Source: Sphaeroforma sirkka
Taxonomy: Eukaryota; Opisthokonta; Ichthyosporea; Ichthyophonida
Length of the DNA stretch: 44,188 bases
Direction: 5' to 3'
NCBI GenBank assembly: GCA_001586965.3
Contig: LUCW03001669.1
Span: forward strand, 1 to 44,188
In this document: piece after piece, positions 10,373 to 20,846 of the stretch
Layout of the letters: each line of letters opens with the position of its first letter
Numbering within the stretch: the stretch's first letter is position 1
Notes under the pieces: generated by a model
What the model was told of the DNA's origin: nothing
The model's database searches: none
Seen by the model: only the letters and a program-made list of their open reading frames with translations
Position numbers and translations under genes: made by a program

Positions 10373-11566
10373 TTGTCCACATTGGTCTACCATTTTTTAT
10401 TTTACAATCTTATCGTGGAGTTATATCTAACACTACAATATTGAGTTGAACTGTAAGCCGTAAGGTGATCTAATAAGTCAACATCATCAGCTATTTCGTT
10501 TTAACATGGGATTCTTCAAGTGTTGCTTCAATATCAGAAATAAGAGAAAGTCGGGTAGAAAACAAGAAATTTGTGAGCCGGGGTCAACTCACTTCACAAT
10601 ATTTCACGTAATAATATGTCATGACTACTCAACCGCAATTACATAGCCAATTAGCCACTGCCATCACCATCTTAAGTATGGTGAAGGCAAACAAAAGAAA
10701 AATTAGCTATGTACCAAAATTTCGCACAGTGAAAGGTATGTCAGGAATGTACATATCACACCGGAAATATTCTGAGCGCCAAAAGCGCGCTGAACATAAA
10801 TAAAAAAACCGTTCTTTTAGATTACAAAACAGCCTTCAAGTATATTTACAGTACATATATACATATATGTTTTGTTTCTAAACAACAATTTGCGACTGTC
10901 GGAGTCGACCTTGGGGGTTTTTTTATATTTTGTTACATAGAAAAACTATACAAATCGTAACATAAAAATTTGTTCGTGTGCTCAACCGAAATAATGGTTT
11001 TTAGAACTAATCAACGTGGTTTCATTCACAGAGAAGTTTTCGTTTGCATATATATTTATTTGCAGCACATTTTAAAATGCCTTTTGCTCGAATAAAACTA
11101 CTTCTCAACTATGGTTTTTATTTTGCCCTTTTGGTTTATAATTATATTCGTAATTTTCTTGGGGAGATATTTTTTCAAAGTGAATGGTGCTTTGTGTGGA
11201 TGCACGTGTGGGGTAGTCAGCTATAGATGGACGCCGACAGGATTAATTAAAACTCGCGAAGCTGCCACGATGCCTTTCCTTTACACTTTTAGGCTGAAAC
11301 TAGTAAGTGTAAAATGAAATATGCATCGTCCCGCTACATATCACGATCAACATGCATAGCACGTAGTACGCAACGTATCACATTCAGCAACCGTTACCCA
11401 CGGTATTTGCGCATGCTTCAGTTTGGGTCGTCACAAAGCGAAATCACCAACTTAGTAACTTCAGTGTTCTCAGTGATTAGGTTTGCGAAATAGTTGTATG
11501 CGTTAATTGCTGTATATACTAAGAGCTTTATTTATTTGCTTTGTAACTGCCAAATCAGCAGGAAAA
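10373..11566. other. Spacer and presumed RPL31 promoter region
   Basis: This is AT-rich DNA between the Gypsy-1A LTR and the RPL31 start codon. A 60-codon ATG frame at 10,621-10,803 has no recognisable domain and I do not call it a gene. The last few hundred bases must include the RPL31 promoter. TGCGCATGC at 11,408-11,416 is a short palindrome similar to a half NRF1-type site, but I see no convincing TATA box near the expected start. Nothing else is supported. Confidence 0.4.
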
Positions 11567-12321
11567 ATGGCTCCACCTAAGAGAAGCGCCGTGTCGGATG
11601 TTGTAACCCGAGAGGCTACCATCCATCTTCACAAGAAGCTCCACGGAACGTATGTTTCGCACAATTTATTTGTGCCTGCTTACGTTGTTGCTATTAGCAA
11701 TCGAATTCTCAGTACATTTTTTACTTATAGCTAGAGGTTTACTAATGTGGTTTTTGGAATCGCAATTTCATAGATAATTTATATGTATTCGTTTGTTTAA
11801 TGTAGTGGCTTCAAGAAGCGTGCCCCTAAGGCCATCAAGACGGTTAAGGCTTTTGCCGCCAAGATGATGGGTACTGAGGATGTTCGTGTCGATACCAACC
11901 TAAATAAGCACCTCTGGTCTCGTGGAGTTCGCAATGTACCCCACCGTGTCCGCGTTCGTATGAGCCGTAAGCGTAACGACGAGGAGGATGCCAAGCACAA
12001 GTTATACACTTTGGTCACCTTCGTCCCGGTTGAGACTTTCAAAGGTAAGTTACTTCTTCGTATATACGGTTTGTACATATGATAGTGAATCTCTTGATGC
12101 ATCTTTTGCGACCATTGTATCGACGTCGAAAACCATCTATTAGATCGTGGAAAATGTATAACCGAATATTTGGTGCAAATTATATATATGTTCATGTGTA
12201 TTATGAGATCGTTTTGATATCCTTTACAAACGCTCGTACGCTATTATCACCATGATGGACTAATTTTGTTTATTCTTGTTTCTGATGTGCAGGACTATCA
12301 ACAATCACGGCGGAAGAGTAA
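11567..12321 (+). CDS. 60S ribosomal protein L31 (eL31), three exons
   Basis: Exons are 11,567-11,649, 11,806-12,044 and 12,293-12,321. Introns start GTATGT and GTAAGT and end TAATGTAG and GTGCAG. Joined, they give 351 nt and a 116-residue protein starting [20 protein letters not shown]. Family hallmarks are [11 protein letters not shown] after the first intron, then [32 protein letters not shown] and [16 protein letters not shown], ending LSTITAEE. Human L31 is 125 residues, so this is full length. eL31 is a large-subunit protein near the polypeptide exit tunnel. Both introns keep frame exactly, and the coding sequence has no interruption, unlike all its neighbours. The start is the only ATG in frame ahead of the conserved VVTRE block. 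It lies tail to tail with RPL36. Confidence 0.97.
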
Positions 12322-12335
12322 AGGTGCTGCCTTCA

Positions 12336-12341
12336 AATAAA
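12336..12341 (+). terminator. Probable RPL31 poly(A) signal
   Basis: AATAAA lies 15 bp after the RPL31 stop codon. It is a standard eukaryotic polyadenylation signal, though very close to the stop. AT-rich DNA follows, so later signals are also possible. Confidence 0.5.
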
Positions 12342-14497
12342 CTGTTCAACCTGAAGTGTTCACGATATATGTATTAGGCTTCTGTTATACAGTATTATTC
12401 ACATGTCGTTTGCATCAAAAGTGTTCAGTAAATAATGCATATTTCGACAATCATTTGTAACGATGAATATATTGTTAGGTGATGGGTAAGTGTATAGTTC
12501 ATTGTATCGGTTGTATCGAAAAAATGTTGTGAAGTATTTGTAATAATGCCTAGATCCTTGATATATGTAACAATATATACTTCCTTGGATATCTATTATA
12601 TATTCTGTGTCGTTTGAAGTTCATTAAACTATTTGTATGTCATTATTTCGTCCGCAATTGAGTTTGTATTGGTAACTGGAGGATTTGAATGTTTTAATTC
12701 AAATATGGCAAGACACAATATAAAGATATAGAAGAATAGTTATCATTTAGTTGTTATTGCCGATTGAGATATTGTAGCAGTGAATCTCATTGCTACATTG
12801 TGTTCCGATCAAACTGAGTGGTGGGCCATTCGTGTCAATATGTAATCCTTTTTTTTAGGTAGTAACTGTATAGAAAACGTATATACTGCGACGAATGGGA
12901 GGAGGAACCACCAGCATCAAAATTATGTTTCAATAAAATACTGGTAGGCAACCAAGCATATTGAATATGATATGGACCTTTTCCATGCTTCTCCAATAGA
13001 GCTGGTACTACTCCGAAGTAGCTGATTCTGTTTTAAGCATACATACAGTGTTGCTCAATGAACGATCTCGACTTTTACATTAGTCTTGAGATATACTGAA
13101 TAAAATTGACCTCGGAATATACTTTCATTGCTTTACTGCACAGCCAAGTTGAAGATGAGTTGGACGCTTACCAATATGAGTGTATACCTTCTAGACTAAA
13201 GCTGCAATGTACGTAGTAGAAACATGCTACAATCTCACAGATAGAAAAATACTTCTTCTCAAGGATGGTGGATTACATTTTTACAACCATTGTTGAGACT
13301 TCTAAATCGATATTTATTCGATATTTATTATCTAAATTGTTTCGTATTTTTGAATGTACGTATGTTAGTTCATCATGATAACGAGATCTCAAAATTCAAA
13401 AAGAAAGTATTGTGTCCCCGTAAGCACATTCCAAATAGTTGCTCTTCGTATCATACTGATATAGGAAGCTCGAATTTTTAGCATAGAGCTCTCGAGGATG
13501 GGGTTTTAAGACGTCCTTCTCACATTGCAATTATATCAATTTTCCGGCAATGTACATCATTTCAGCATACAACACCGTGGTTCAGCCTTTTCCAATTTCG
13601 CTCATGTGTGCGAATCATATCTTGAAACCGAAATTACGATATCATATCAAACCAATTCCGAGGGAAAAAAAGCACTTTTAGGAATGTGCTACTAGTATTA
13701 TTGCATATTCGCTGGTTTAGTACATGAATGCTAGACAGATACATAATCATACAACTTTACACTTATCTGTCAAATCAACCAATTTGAATACGAACTCGGT
13801 TACTTCTGTGCCATAAGTTGAACAAACGAATGTAAGTCTCGACTGTTTCAGTACCGAGCATTACTAACTATTTCTGATCCTACCTGACGTGAACTATCTC
13901 ATAACTCGTCTCGCACGTTAGCATATACATATATAATATTTGAATGTTGTTGACGGTATAGTGGAAAACCATATATCAACAAATATTTGCCACAACAGCC
14001 GAGAATCTCTCCCAATACAGCACTTACTAGCCATATTATGCTAATTTACCCAATGCCGTTCGACGATAAAAGAACCATAAACCATTGGCGAATAAAGTCA
14101 AGGTATGAATAGCTAGTCCTCGTCAAGTCACGCCAGAGAACATTCAAGGAAAGATCAAATTAGATCAAACTACTTTTGATCGCAAAAATCCTATACGGAA
14201 GGAAATACGATATACATAGCAGGACTAGAACGTCGCAATATAACGGTGCAAGACAAACCCCTTAAATTTGTCCCCAATATGTATCCAATTGATAAACATA
14301 AGACCACTCAAGGCACCTCCGATTACCCGACCATGGCTTCAGAAATTAATCCGCATTCCAATTACATCCATACTACAAGGCTCGTAATTCGAACCAGGCA
14401 TTATTCAAATATATTGTCGTCCATCAGTACCCCACTGCTTGATAGGCAAACACAAGAAATTTTAGTAGAGATTTCTATCTATTCCTACCGAAGTAAT
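12342..14497. other. Intergenic DNA between the 3' ends of RPL31 and RPL36
   Basis: About 2.15 kb of AT-rich, non-repetitive DNA. The reading frames present are short, start away from any recognisable motif and encode no known domain. I see no RNA gene, element terminus or tandem array here. It holds the 3' untranslated parts of both ribosomal genes. Confidence 0.6.
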
Positions 14498-15243
14498 TTA
14501 CTTGTGAGTTTGAGCACGGTGGATGGCTGATAAGGCATCTACCATCTCCTCTCTCTTGGCCTTTCCTCTGACGTGAGTACCAAGACGCTTCTTCGCGAGT
14601 TTTAGGGCACGCTTGTCCTTGGAGACTCGCAGCAACTCCATGATACGACGTTCGTAAGGAGCAAATCCAACCATCTGCAGAATTTGACAACAATTGCAAG
14701 GCACAATTCATAAATGCACAATACTTTTGTTTCGATAATCTCGTACTACTATCGACACACCAGTGAGAACTTTAGGAGCGATATGCAACGAATGAGCTGA
14801 TTCGAGAACTCCTAACAAATAATTGAAACCATCAAACGCACTACTCTCCTTCGAAAATTCCTAACAAATAATTAAACACATCAAACGCACTACACTCCTT
14901 CGAGAATTCCTAACAAATAATTGAACACTATCAAACGCACCACTCTCCTTCAAGAACTCCTAACAAATAATTAAACACATCACACCAACAACACAAAAAG
15001 TTAGACTGGATAACGAATTTAATAAATATCGTCGGGCGGTTTTCAGTGCAGTGCACACACTCTTGTATGCCATGCGTCAAACAAACATACCTCACGGACG
15101 ACGGATCGGACGAACTTGCTTCGCGCAGAAGATACTCCTTTCTTGGAAACACGTTTGTTGCGAGTTTCTCTCTTAGTTACGGGGTATCCCTTGGTGGTGT
15201 AGGGAGTGTCCTTAAGACCGATTGAGATAGCTACGGGTGCCAT
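14498..15243 (-). CDS. 60S ribosomal protein L36 (eL36), two coding exons
   Basis: Coding exons on the - strand are 15,091-15,243 and 14,498-14,674, separated by a phase 0 intron of 416 bp (donor GTATGT, acceptor CTGCAG). The protein has 109 residues; human L36 has 105. It starts [20 protein letters not shown] and continues [13 protein letters not shown] and KFVRSVVRE. Across the junction it gives the family core, [20 protein letters not shown], then [17 protein letters not shown], ending HRAQTHK. eL36 is a basic large-subunit protein bound to rRNA. The frame is intact. The start follows a likely 5' UTR intron. The long intron contains a small minisatellite. Confidence 0.97.
14805..14985. repeat. 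Minisatellite in the RPL36 intron, four units of about 45 bp
   Basis: Four copies of a unit containing TCCTAACAAATAATT, then AACACATCAAACGCAC and CTCTCCTTCGAGAA lie head to tail inside the RPL36 intron. Units differ by a few substitutions and one- to two-base indels. The last unit is truncated. The array is far from both splice sites. Confidence 0.85.
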
Positions 15244-15252
15244 GGTTTCTAT

Positions 15253-15330
15253 CTGTGCACAACAACGAGCTTCACACAAAAACGAAAAAGACTGCACAAT
15301 TTCTGGACCACTTTCAATATATACTCTTAC
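15253..15330 (-). other. Probable RPL36 5' UTR intron
   Basis: On the - strand GTTTCAG|GTAAGAGTA at 15,330 is a good donor, and TTGTTGTGCACAG| at 15,253 a good acceptor, placed nine bases ahead of the RPL36 start codon. The 78 bp between them would be a leader intron, a feature common in ribosomal protein genes. This is inferred from splice signals only; transcript reads would settle it. Confidence 0.6.
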
Positions 15331-15928
15331 CTGAAACGATCCACATGTGGCGCAAAGATACAAATATTACTACTAACAACTTCAGTACTCAAAAATAATT
15401 CCAAAAAAAATGCACTGTGTTTTTGTGCCAAGTCCGAAATAGGTTTTTTTTTCTTTATATGAGTCTGGAGGCAAAAATGTCTTTTTTAAAAAACACGATG
15501 ACAAAAACCTATTTTAAAATTTATCAATTTTTTTGAATTTAAAATAAATACATAGCCTTCTGAATGTGTAATTTTCATAAGGCTATGTACATACAGTATG
15601 AAAATATATATATTTTTGAAGTTATTTTATTTTATTTAAAAAAAAATTCAATGTGGGTACTGTTTCAATTTAAAGCGAAGGCTACGATACAAGCCATAGC
15701 ATTCTAAATTTGTCCATCAAGAAGGCTATGTGCAAGCAATATTTTGAAGTCTAATGGCTGCATGTATATAGCTACAGCTCATTTGCCGGTCGAGCGATAG
15801 TGACCTGTAAAGTACAGCGTTTGCTGCGTATATAAGCAGTACTATCCACGATCACAGCAGAAATTTTTGTTTCCATCGCAGATTTTCTTTTGCATTATCA
15901 AACGCAGCTGCGCCAGCTCACGACTCGA
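15331..15928. other. Upstream DNA with a hairpin and a TATA-like box
   Basis: AT-rich DNA that must include the RPL36 promoter (reading leftwards). It contains a perfect 10 bp inverted repeat, ACATAGCCTT and AAGGCTATGT, around 15,550-15,590. Related words (AAGGCTACGATAC, AAGGCTATGTGC) recur at about 15,680 and 15,722, so this is a small repeat family. TATATAAG at 15,829-15,836 is a TATA-like box in the + direction, 100 bp ahead of the candidate exon at 15,929. Confidence 0.5.
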
Positions 15929-15980
15929 ATGACGCCGGAAGATATCGCAATCTTTGAACGCGACCACCGTTTGTCTCTCG
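15929..15980 (+). other. Candidate first coding exon of an interrupted host gene
   Basis: An ATG at 15,929 opens a short frame, MTPEDIAIFERDHRLSL, that runs into CTCTCG|GTATGTACGG at 15,981. GTATGT is the same donor used by RPL31 intron 1 and by RPL36. A TATA-like box sits 100 bp upstream. Immediately after it, retroelement sequence begins, so the rest of the gene would be displaced or lost. I do not recognise the peptide. It could equally be the 5' end of the Gypsy-3 fragment or chance. Confidence 0.3.
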
Positions 15981-15999
15981 GTATGTACGGTCCTCACAC

Positions 16000-16366
16000 C
16001 GGAATCAGCGAAAGGAATCGATGTTGATCATGAGAAGCAACAACGGTTGATCGACTGGTCAGTGCCACGATGTCAACGGGACATAGCATCTGCATTCGGG
16101 TTGGCAAACTTTCTACATGAACACTTACCTAACTTTGCACATAAAGTGGCCCCACTGCGATCATTCTCGAAACTCAAGCCGAAAGAACCCATTGGGGATC
16201 GTTGGAAACCAGAACATCAACTGGCATGGGATCAGATGAAGGAAGCAATTGTACCTGCAGTACGGTTGAGCTTCCCGGTTGACGGGTTCCCACTAGAGTT
16301 AGAGACCGATGCAAGTGACTACGGTATTGGCGGGGCATTGTTTCAGTTGATTGACGGTCGCAAGCA
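16000..16366 (+). mobile_element. Gypsy-3 fragment: pol piece of a third Ty3/Gypsy lineage
   Basis: A + strand fragment covering the end of RT and the start of RNase H: AKGIDVDHEKQQRLIDW, IASAFGLANFLHEHLPNFA, LKPKEPIGDRW and LELETDASDYGIGGALFQL. It is clearly closer to Gypsy-2 (whose matching pieces read AQGIDIDHEKQAKLIDW and LNLETDASDYGLGE) than to Gypsy-1, but too different to be a recent copy. No LTR is visible. It is a broken remnant, ended on the right by the Gypsy-1B copy. Confidence 0.85.
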
Positions 16367-19300
16367 TGTAAACTTCGATGGAAATTACTAGGTTTCAAAC
16401 TATAATAAACTAAAATACAATTTAGTCAGTTAGGATTTAGCAGTGGTGGCTTGTGTAAGAATTTTGTAAGGAACACCACGCCTATGGGTCATGCCTGATA
16501 CGAATATAAGTGCCTCCATTACGTCGGTACAAAACTCACTACCGTTATCAGAACATAGTACTCGGGGAAACCGAAGTCATTAAAGACGTGATAGCATAAT
16601 TCTGCCACTGTTTGTGGACGTTTGTTCGGTATTGCATAAAGCAAGTTATAGCCCGAAGCCACACATAAGAAATAGCAGATATATACATCGCCAGTATGCT
16701 TGGATCGCGGGAGTTTAACCAAATCGACTATGACTCGGCGCATCGGTTGGTCTTCTGTCACACGTTTTAGGGGTGCCCAACCGTATCGCTTGATCTGGTT
16801 CTTTTCACAATCTGTACAGCGTCGGTATACTTCACGTATGGTTTCTTTCAGCGCCGGGTGATCAAGCCCTGCACGAATAGCCATTTTATAAGTATGCTCA
16901 TATGCTCGATGCGTTAAATTATGTATAATTTTAACTCTACTTTCGAGCTCCTCTAAGTCAGTCAGATTCTGCGTAACGCTGGCTGGATGAACCATAGTCC
17001 TGTTGGAAAGGGCAACCTCAGTATCAAGAGGGGTAGACTCCTGAGATACATAATTGACAACAGTGGATTGTTGAAGTATCTTCTTCAGTTGTTTCGCAAC
17101 TCCTGGCTGTTCTTTAAGCAGCGCTTTAAGTAGTCGAGTGCGAGCTTCAGGTTCTCTTAGAGTTTTGAGTCTTTGATCCATGGCCTTAGCTAGTTCCATG
17201 TTTTTTACGATCTAATGCCGTTTCAATCGGCATTACCTCGACTGCAATCTTGTTGGGTGCATGTGTTGTACGAGTCTTAGCTTTTGTTCAAACTCTTTAG
17301 ACTCCTAGTTTAGCTAAGAATTCGGTTGAGGGTTTCCACTTAGTGGTACCTGCAGGACCGATGCGACAAACAATGGTGTGTTTCCAAGGCGTCTTCTTAA
17401 TAGAATAGGATCCCTGATACAAGAACGTGTCGGTTTCACGGTCGACATAAATAGGTTCGTCTTGAATCATATTAATTAAATCACGTATCCATGGGTCGGA
17501 GTTACGTAAGGGACAACACAGCGTAATGGTAGATTTAGTAATATTAACATAATTTAACAACTGTGCGATAAGTTGACAAGGTGGGTTAGCCCACGCATTA
17601 TGCTTTGATAAGTCAAGCTGAAATGCATCACCTTTAGGATGAGTCAACGACCTATATTCAGAAACCTGTTTGTTATGTTCTGCGGCGAACATATCAACAG
17701 TAAATGGACCCCATCGTGATTGAGCGAGGTTAAACCATTTCTTATTTAGCATCCAATCGGTTGCTAATAACTCCTTGACTGTTTTCTGGTAGTCGGGCAC
17801 AAGTCGAGAGAGCATGTCAGGAAGATGGTTATGTATTCCTGGTATGTGTGTTATATTAAAAGCGAACTTGGCAATAATGTCCTGCCAGCGGCTCACCAAC
17901 TGTGAATCAGGGTTCATATCTTTTAAGTATGTTAAAGACTTTTGATCACAGGCGACAGTAAAGTAACTTCCATAAAGGTAGTCTTTAAACTGTCTTAGCG
18001 CAGTAACTATAGCAAGGAGCTCTTGTTTAACGGTAGGGTAATTCCGTTGTATGTAGCGCGGTTTACCATTTATCGTTTGGTAAAGCACTCCACCTACCGC
18101 TCGATCTGAAGCGTCGGTTGCTACTTGGAATGGGACACCATCCACAGGGTACTGCATGATGGGTGCGTCCATTACTTTACTTTTGACTAGTTTAAATGCA
18201 TCGTCACATTCTTTAGTCCAAAGCTTTCCCAAAGGTCCTTTGTGCAGCCGTAGGTGACTGAAAGGCTTTAAGTAATGAGAAAGATGCGGTACCGAATCCG
18301 AGAAGAAGTTAACAAACCCACACACAGAGTTCACATCTCTTCCAGTAATTGGTGTTGATAAATTCAACAGAAACTGTTTCTTGCCAGGATCAATTTCTAC
18401 CCCTGCTGCAGATACTTTGTAGCCAAGTAAGTGTATAGTATCTTTAGCAAAAGAACACTTGTTTTCGTTAATCTTAAGTTTAGCATGATTAAGTCGCTTT
18501 AAGACTTCTTTAACGAGTTTAGCGTGTTTATGTGCTGTCTTTGTAAAGATAACTATATCATCTAAATAGACTGATACGTTATACGACAGGTCCGCAAATA
18601 GTTCCATCATAACTTGTTGGAAGAAAGAAGGTAACATGTGTAAGCCTTCAGGTGCACCTTTAAACTGGTACTTCTTACCTTGCCAAGTAAAGGAAAAGTA
18701 TTTCCTATGAGGCTGATATATTTGTAGTTGATGGAATGCAGCTTTTAAGTCTATCTTGGAAAAGATAGTCGCACCTCCATTTTGCGTAGTATCTCGCTTA
18801 TCTTAGGTAAGGGAAAACTATGTTGCGGAATTAGTTTGTTGATTGGCGACAGGTCTAGTACTACTCTTGTTTTACTAAACGTTCCATCAGATTTATATTG
18901 ATCGACCGCTAAGAGAGCTAAGTTAACTGGGGTTGCATCATAATTGATTTCAATTAGACCCTGTTTTAACCAATCTTCGATTTGGGTTTTGACAACGTCT
19001 TTGTGTCTCCAACTCACGTAGTTATGTGAAGGACACTTTAACTTAGAGAAGTCGACGTTTGTTAAGTCAAGTCTAACGTACCCATTAGAGAACTTAAACA
19101 TACACCAGTCAGTTATTGCAATCTTCCTGTTTTGTATAATTAAGTCCATAATTATATCGGTGAAGTGCGGAATCATATCCTTTGCTTCACCTTCCGGAGG
19201 TTTAGGTATCTTTAACATATTATCATCTGACTGATCTTTATTCGGGTCTAGCCCATTAGGCAGACCAGTGAGTGTTATACCTAAACTGAGAAGATCAGTC

Positions 19301-19961
19301 ATACCTATAATTAAATCGTATTTCTGAGACATGTCAGTAACGATTAGGTGAGTCTTCACTTCTCTTCTATCTGACAGCATTATGTGTGCATAGTCAATGG
19401 CTTGTTCGCAAGTAGTAACTTTGCCATTTCCCAAGATTAAATCAGTTGTTTCGTTATGGACAGCCATATCGGTAGCGTAGGCTACTCGGCGTGAGATAGC
19501 AGAGACTTCAGCCCCTGGATCAAATAGTGTCATAACTTTTTCTCCATTTTCGAAAACTGCTTGAAAGATACGTTCATCTCCTTTGGTATAGATTTTATTG
19601 AACATTTTCTCATGATCTTGCTCTAGTGCACACATATGGTACTGTCAGTGCTTAACTTGGACGTCCGGTAAGTCCTTGCAATCCTCTTTGTGCCAACCGT
19701 TAGTACCCTTGCAAGTAGCACACTCTTTCATATAGTGTCCAAAATCTGGTTTGCCTGGTGCACACTTAACAGGGTCGTGTCTACCAGTCCACTTGCCATT
19801 ACGTTTTGTGAGGTTGTAACCACACTTCTTGCAAGGCGCTCTCACCTTCTTATCACCTTTCGGTAAGGTAGAAGTAGAGCCAGTACCCCCTCCAGTAGTA
19901 GTGCGAGGTTTCTTAGTACTACGCGCAGTATTAGTCTCTACTGCGTTACGCTTAGTGGGCT
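16367..19961 (-). mobile_element. Gypsy-1B: truncated second copy of Gypsy-1
   Basis: A 3.6 kb broken and incomplete copy of Gypsy-1 on the - strand. Its parts are a short LTR-derived piece beginning TGTAAACTTCGATGG, integrase, the DIRS-like extra domain, RNase H, RT, protease and the Cys/His-rich end of gag. Where both copies exist, by-eye identity with Gypsy-1A is about 99%, so the two are recent relatives. A handful of breaks are present. The gag side stops abruptly at 19,961, where repeat X begins. The remainder of gag and the 5' LTR are not found elsewhere in the window. Confidence 0.92.
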
Positions 19962-20554
19962 TGTGGTCAGAATACAAGTACTTATATTTATTTGATTATT
20001 TTAGGTTTATTACAAGTTTTACAGTTTATCAGAATAATCTGATAAACTGGGTTTTAGGGTTTTGCTGGTTTTACAGCACATGACTAATGACTCATTTAAG
20101 AGTCAGTCATTTTAGGATTACTGTTTATAATTACTAATAAATGAACAACGTCCCCTCCCTGAGGGGGGGGAGAACGTTGAGATATAGTTATCTCGCGTAT
20201 ACTTACTACATTTTTAACTTACCATAGAAGTTGTTAGTTTATTAGTAATTACAGAGAAAGCTACAGAATATGAATTAGTCAGTAGCTGGCACATATTTTT
20301 TTTGTTATAAGTATAACAATTGAAAGACAATGCGAACGGAGAATGTCGCATCAAAATGAACGATTTAGATTATCCGGTCGTTGGTTTAACGACGTGTGGA
20401 CGACGAGGATGAAGAAAGAATCTACTAATACGAGTGAACCCGAAGAGCGAACATTCCAATCAAGCAGAACATTAACCAGGGTCAACAAGGAAAGTCTCAC
20501 GACGATCAAATGACGAAATCAGACAATCAGTCAGAATCCACAGATAAGTAGACA
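19962..20554 (-). repeat. Repeat X, left copy (593 bp, inverted relative to the other two)
   Basis: It starts TGTGGTCAGAATACAAGTAC and ends AGATAAGTAGACA. Its reverse complement matches 28,148-28,738 almost base for base (by eye about 98-99%). TG...CA ends and a length near 0.6 kb are LTR-like. It is packed with palindromes: CAGTTTATCAGA/TCTGATAAACTG (20,020-20,050), TGACTC/GAGTCA, an imperfect AACGT-(C-rich)/(G-rich)-AACGTT hairpin at about 20,146-20,177, and GTTATAAGTATAAC. Two facing TTACTAATAAA-type arms enclose the C/G hairpin. It directly interrupts Gypsy-1B. Confidence 0.9.
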
Positions 20555-20565
20555 TGCTGACGATT

Positions 20566-20816
20566 TTCCCTCGCGAGCTCGAGTGCTAACCATTTATTCT
20601 CGCGAGCTCGAGTGGCTGGTTTATCCTCGGGAGCTAGAGTCGCTGCTTTTTTATACTCAAGAGCTCGAGTGGCTGGTTTATACTCGGGAGCTAGAGTTGC
20701 TGGTTTATACTCGGGAGCTAGAGTCGCTGCTTTTTTATACTCAAGAGCTCGAGTGGCTGGTTTATACTCGGGAGCTAGAGTTGCTGGTTTATGCTCCAGA
20801 GCTTGAGCTCGATATC
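20566..20816. repeat. Minisatellite at the 3' end of Gypsy-2
   Basis: About eight units of roughly 30 bp alternate between two variants. One has GAGCTCGAGTGGCTGGTTTA and the other GGGAGCTAGAGTCGCTGC followed by TTTTTTATACTC. Units run from CTCGCGAGCTCGAGTG to the end near CCAGAGCTTGAGCTCG. The array lies between the Gypsy-2 chromodomain frame and repeat X. Frames through it in either direction are repeat-driven and not genes. Confidence 0.85.
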
Positions 20817-20846
20817 CGAGAACAAAGTTATATTGAAGATAAAGTA

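Noticed and set aside
10621-10803. A 60-codon + strand frame upstream of RPL31
   Set aside because: Short, no known motif, no splice or promoter context that favours it; expected by chance in this composition.
11408-11416. An NRF1-type promoter site upstream of RPL31
   Set aside because: Only a nine-base partial match, a single occurrence, with no supporting second site near RPL36.
14246-14530. A + strand frame overlapping the RPL36 3' end
   Set aside because: It has no recognisable domain and overlaps the conserved RPL36 exon on the other strand.
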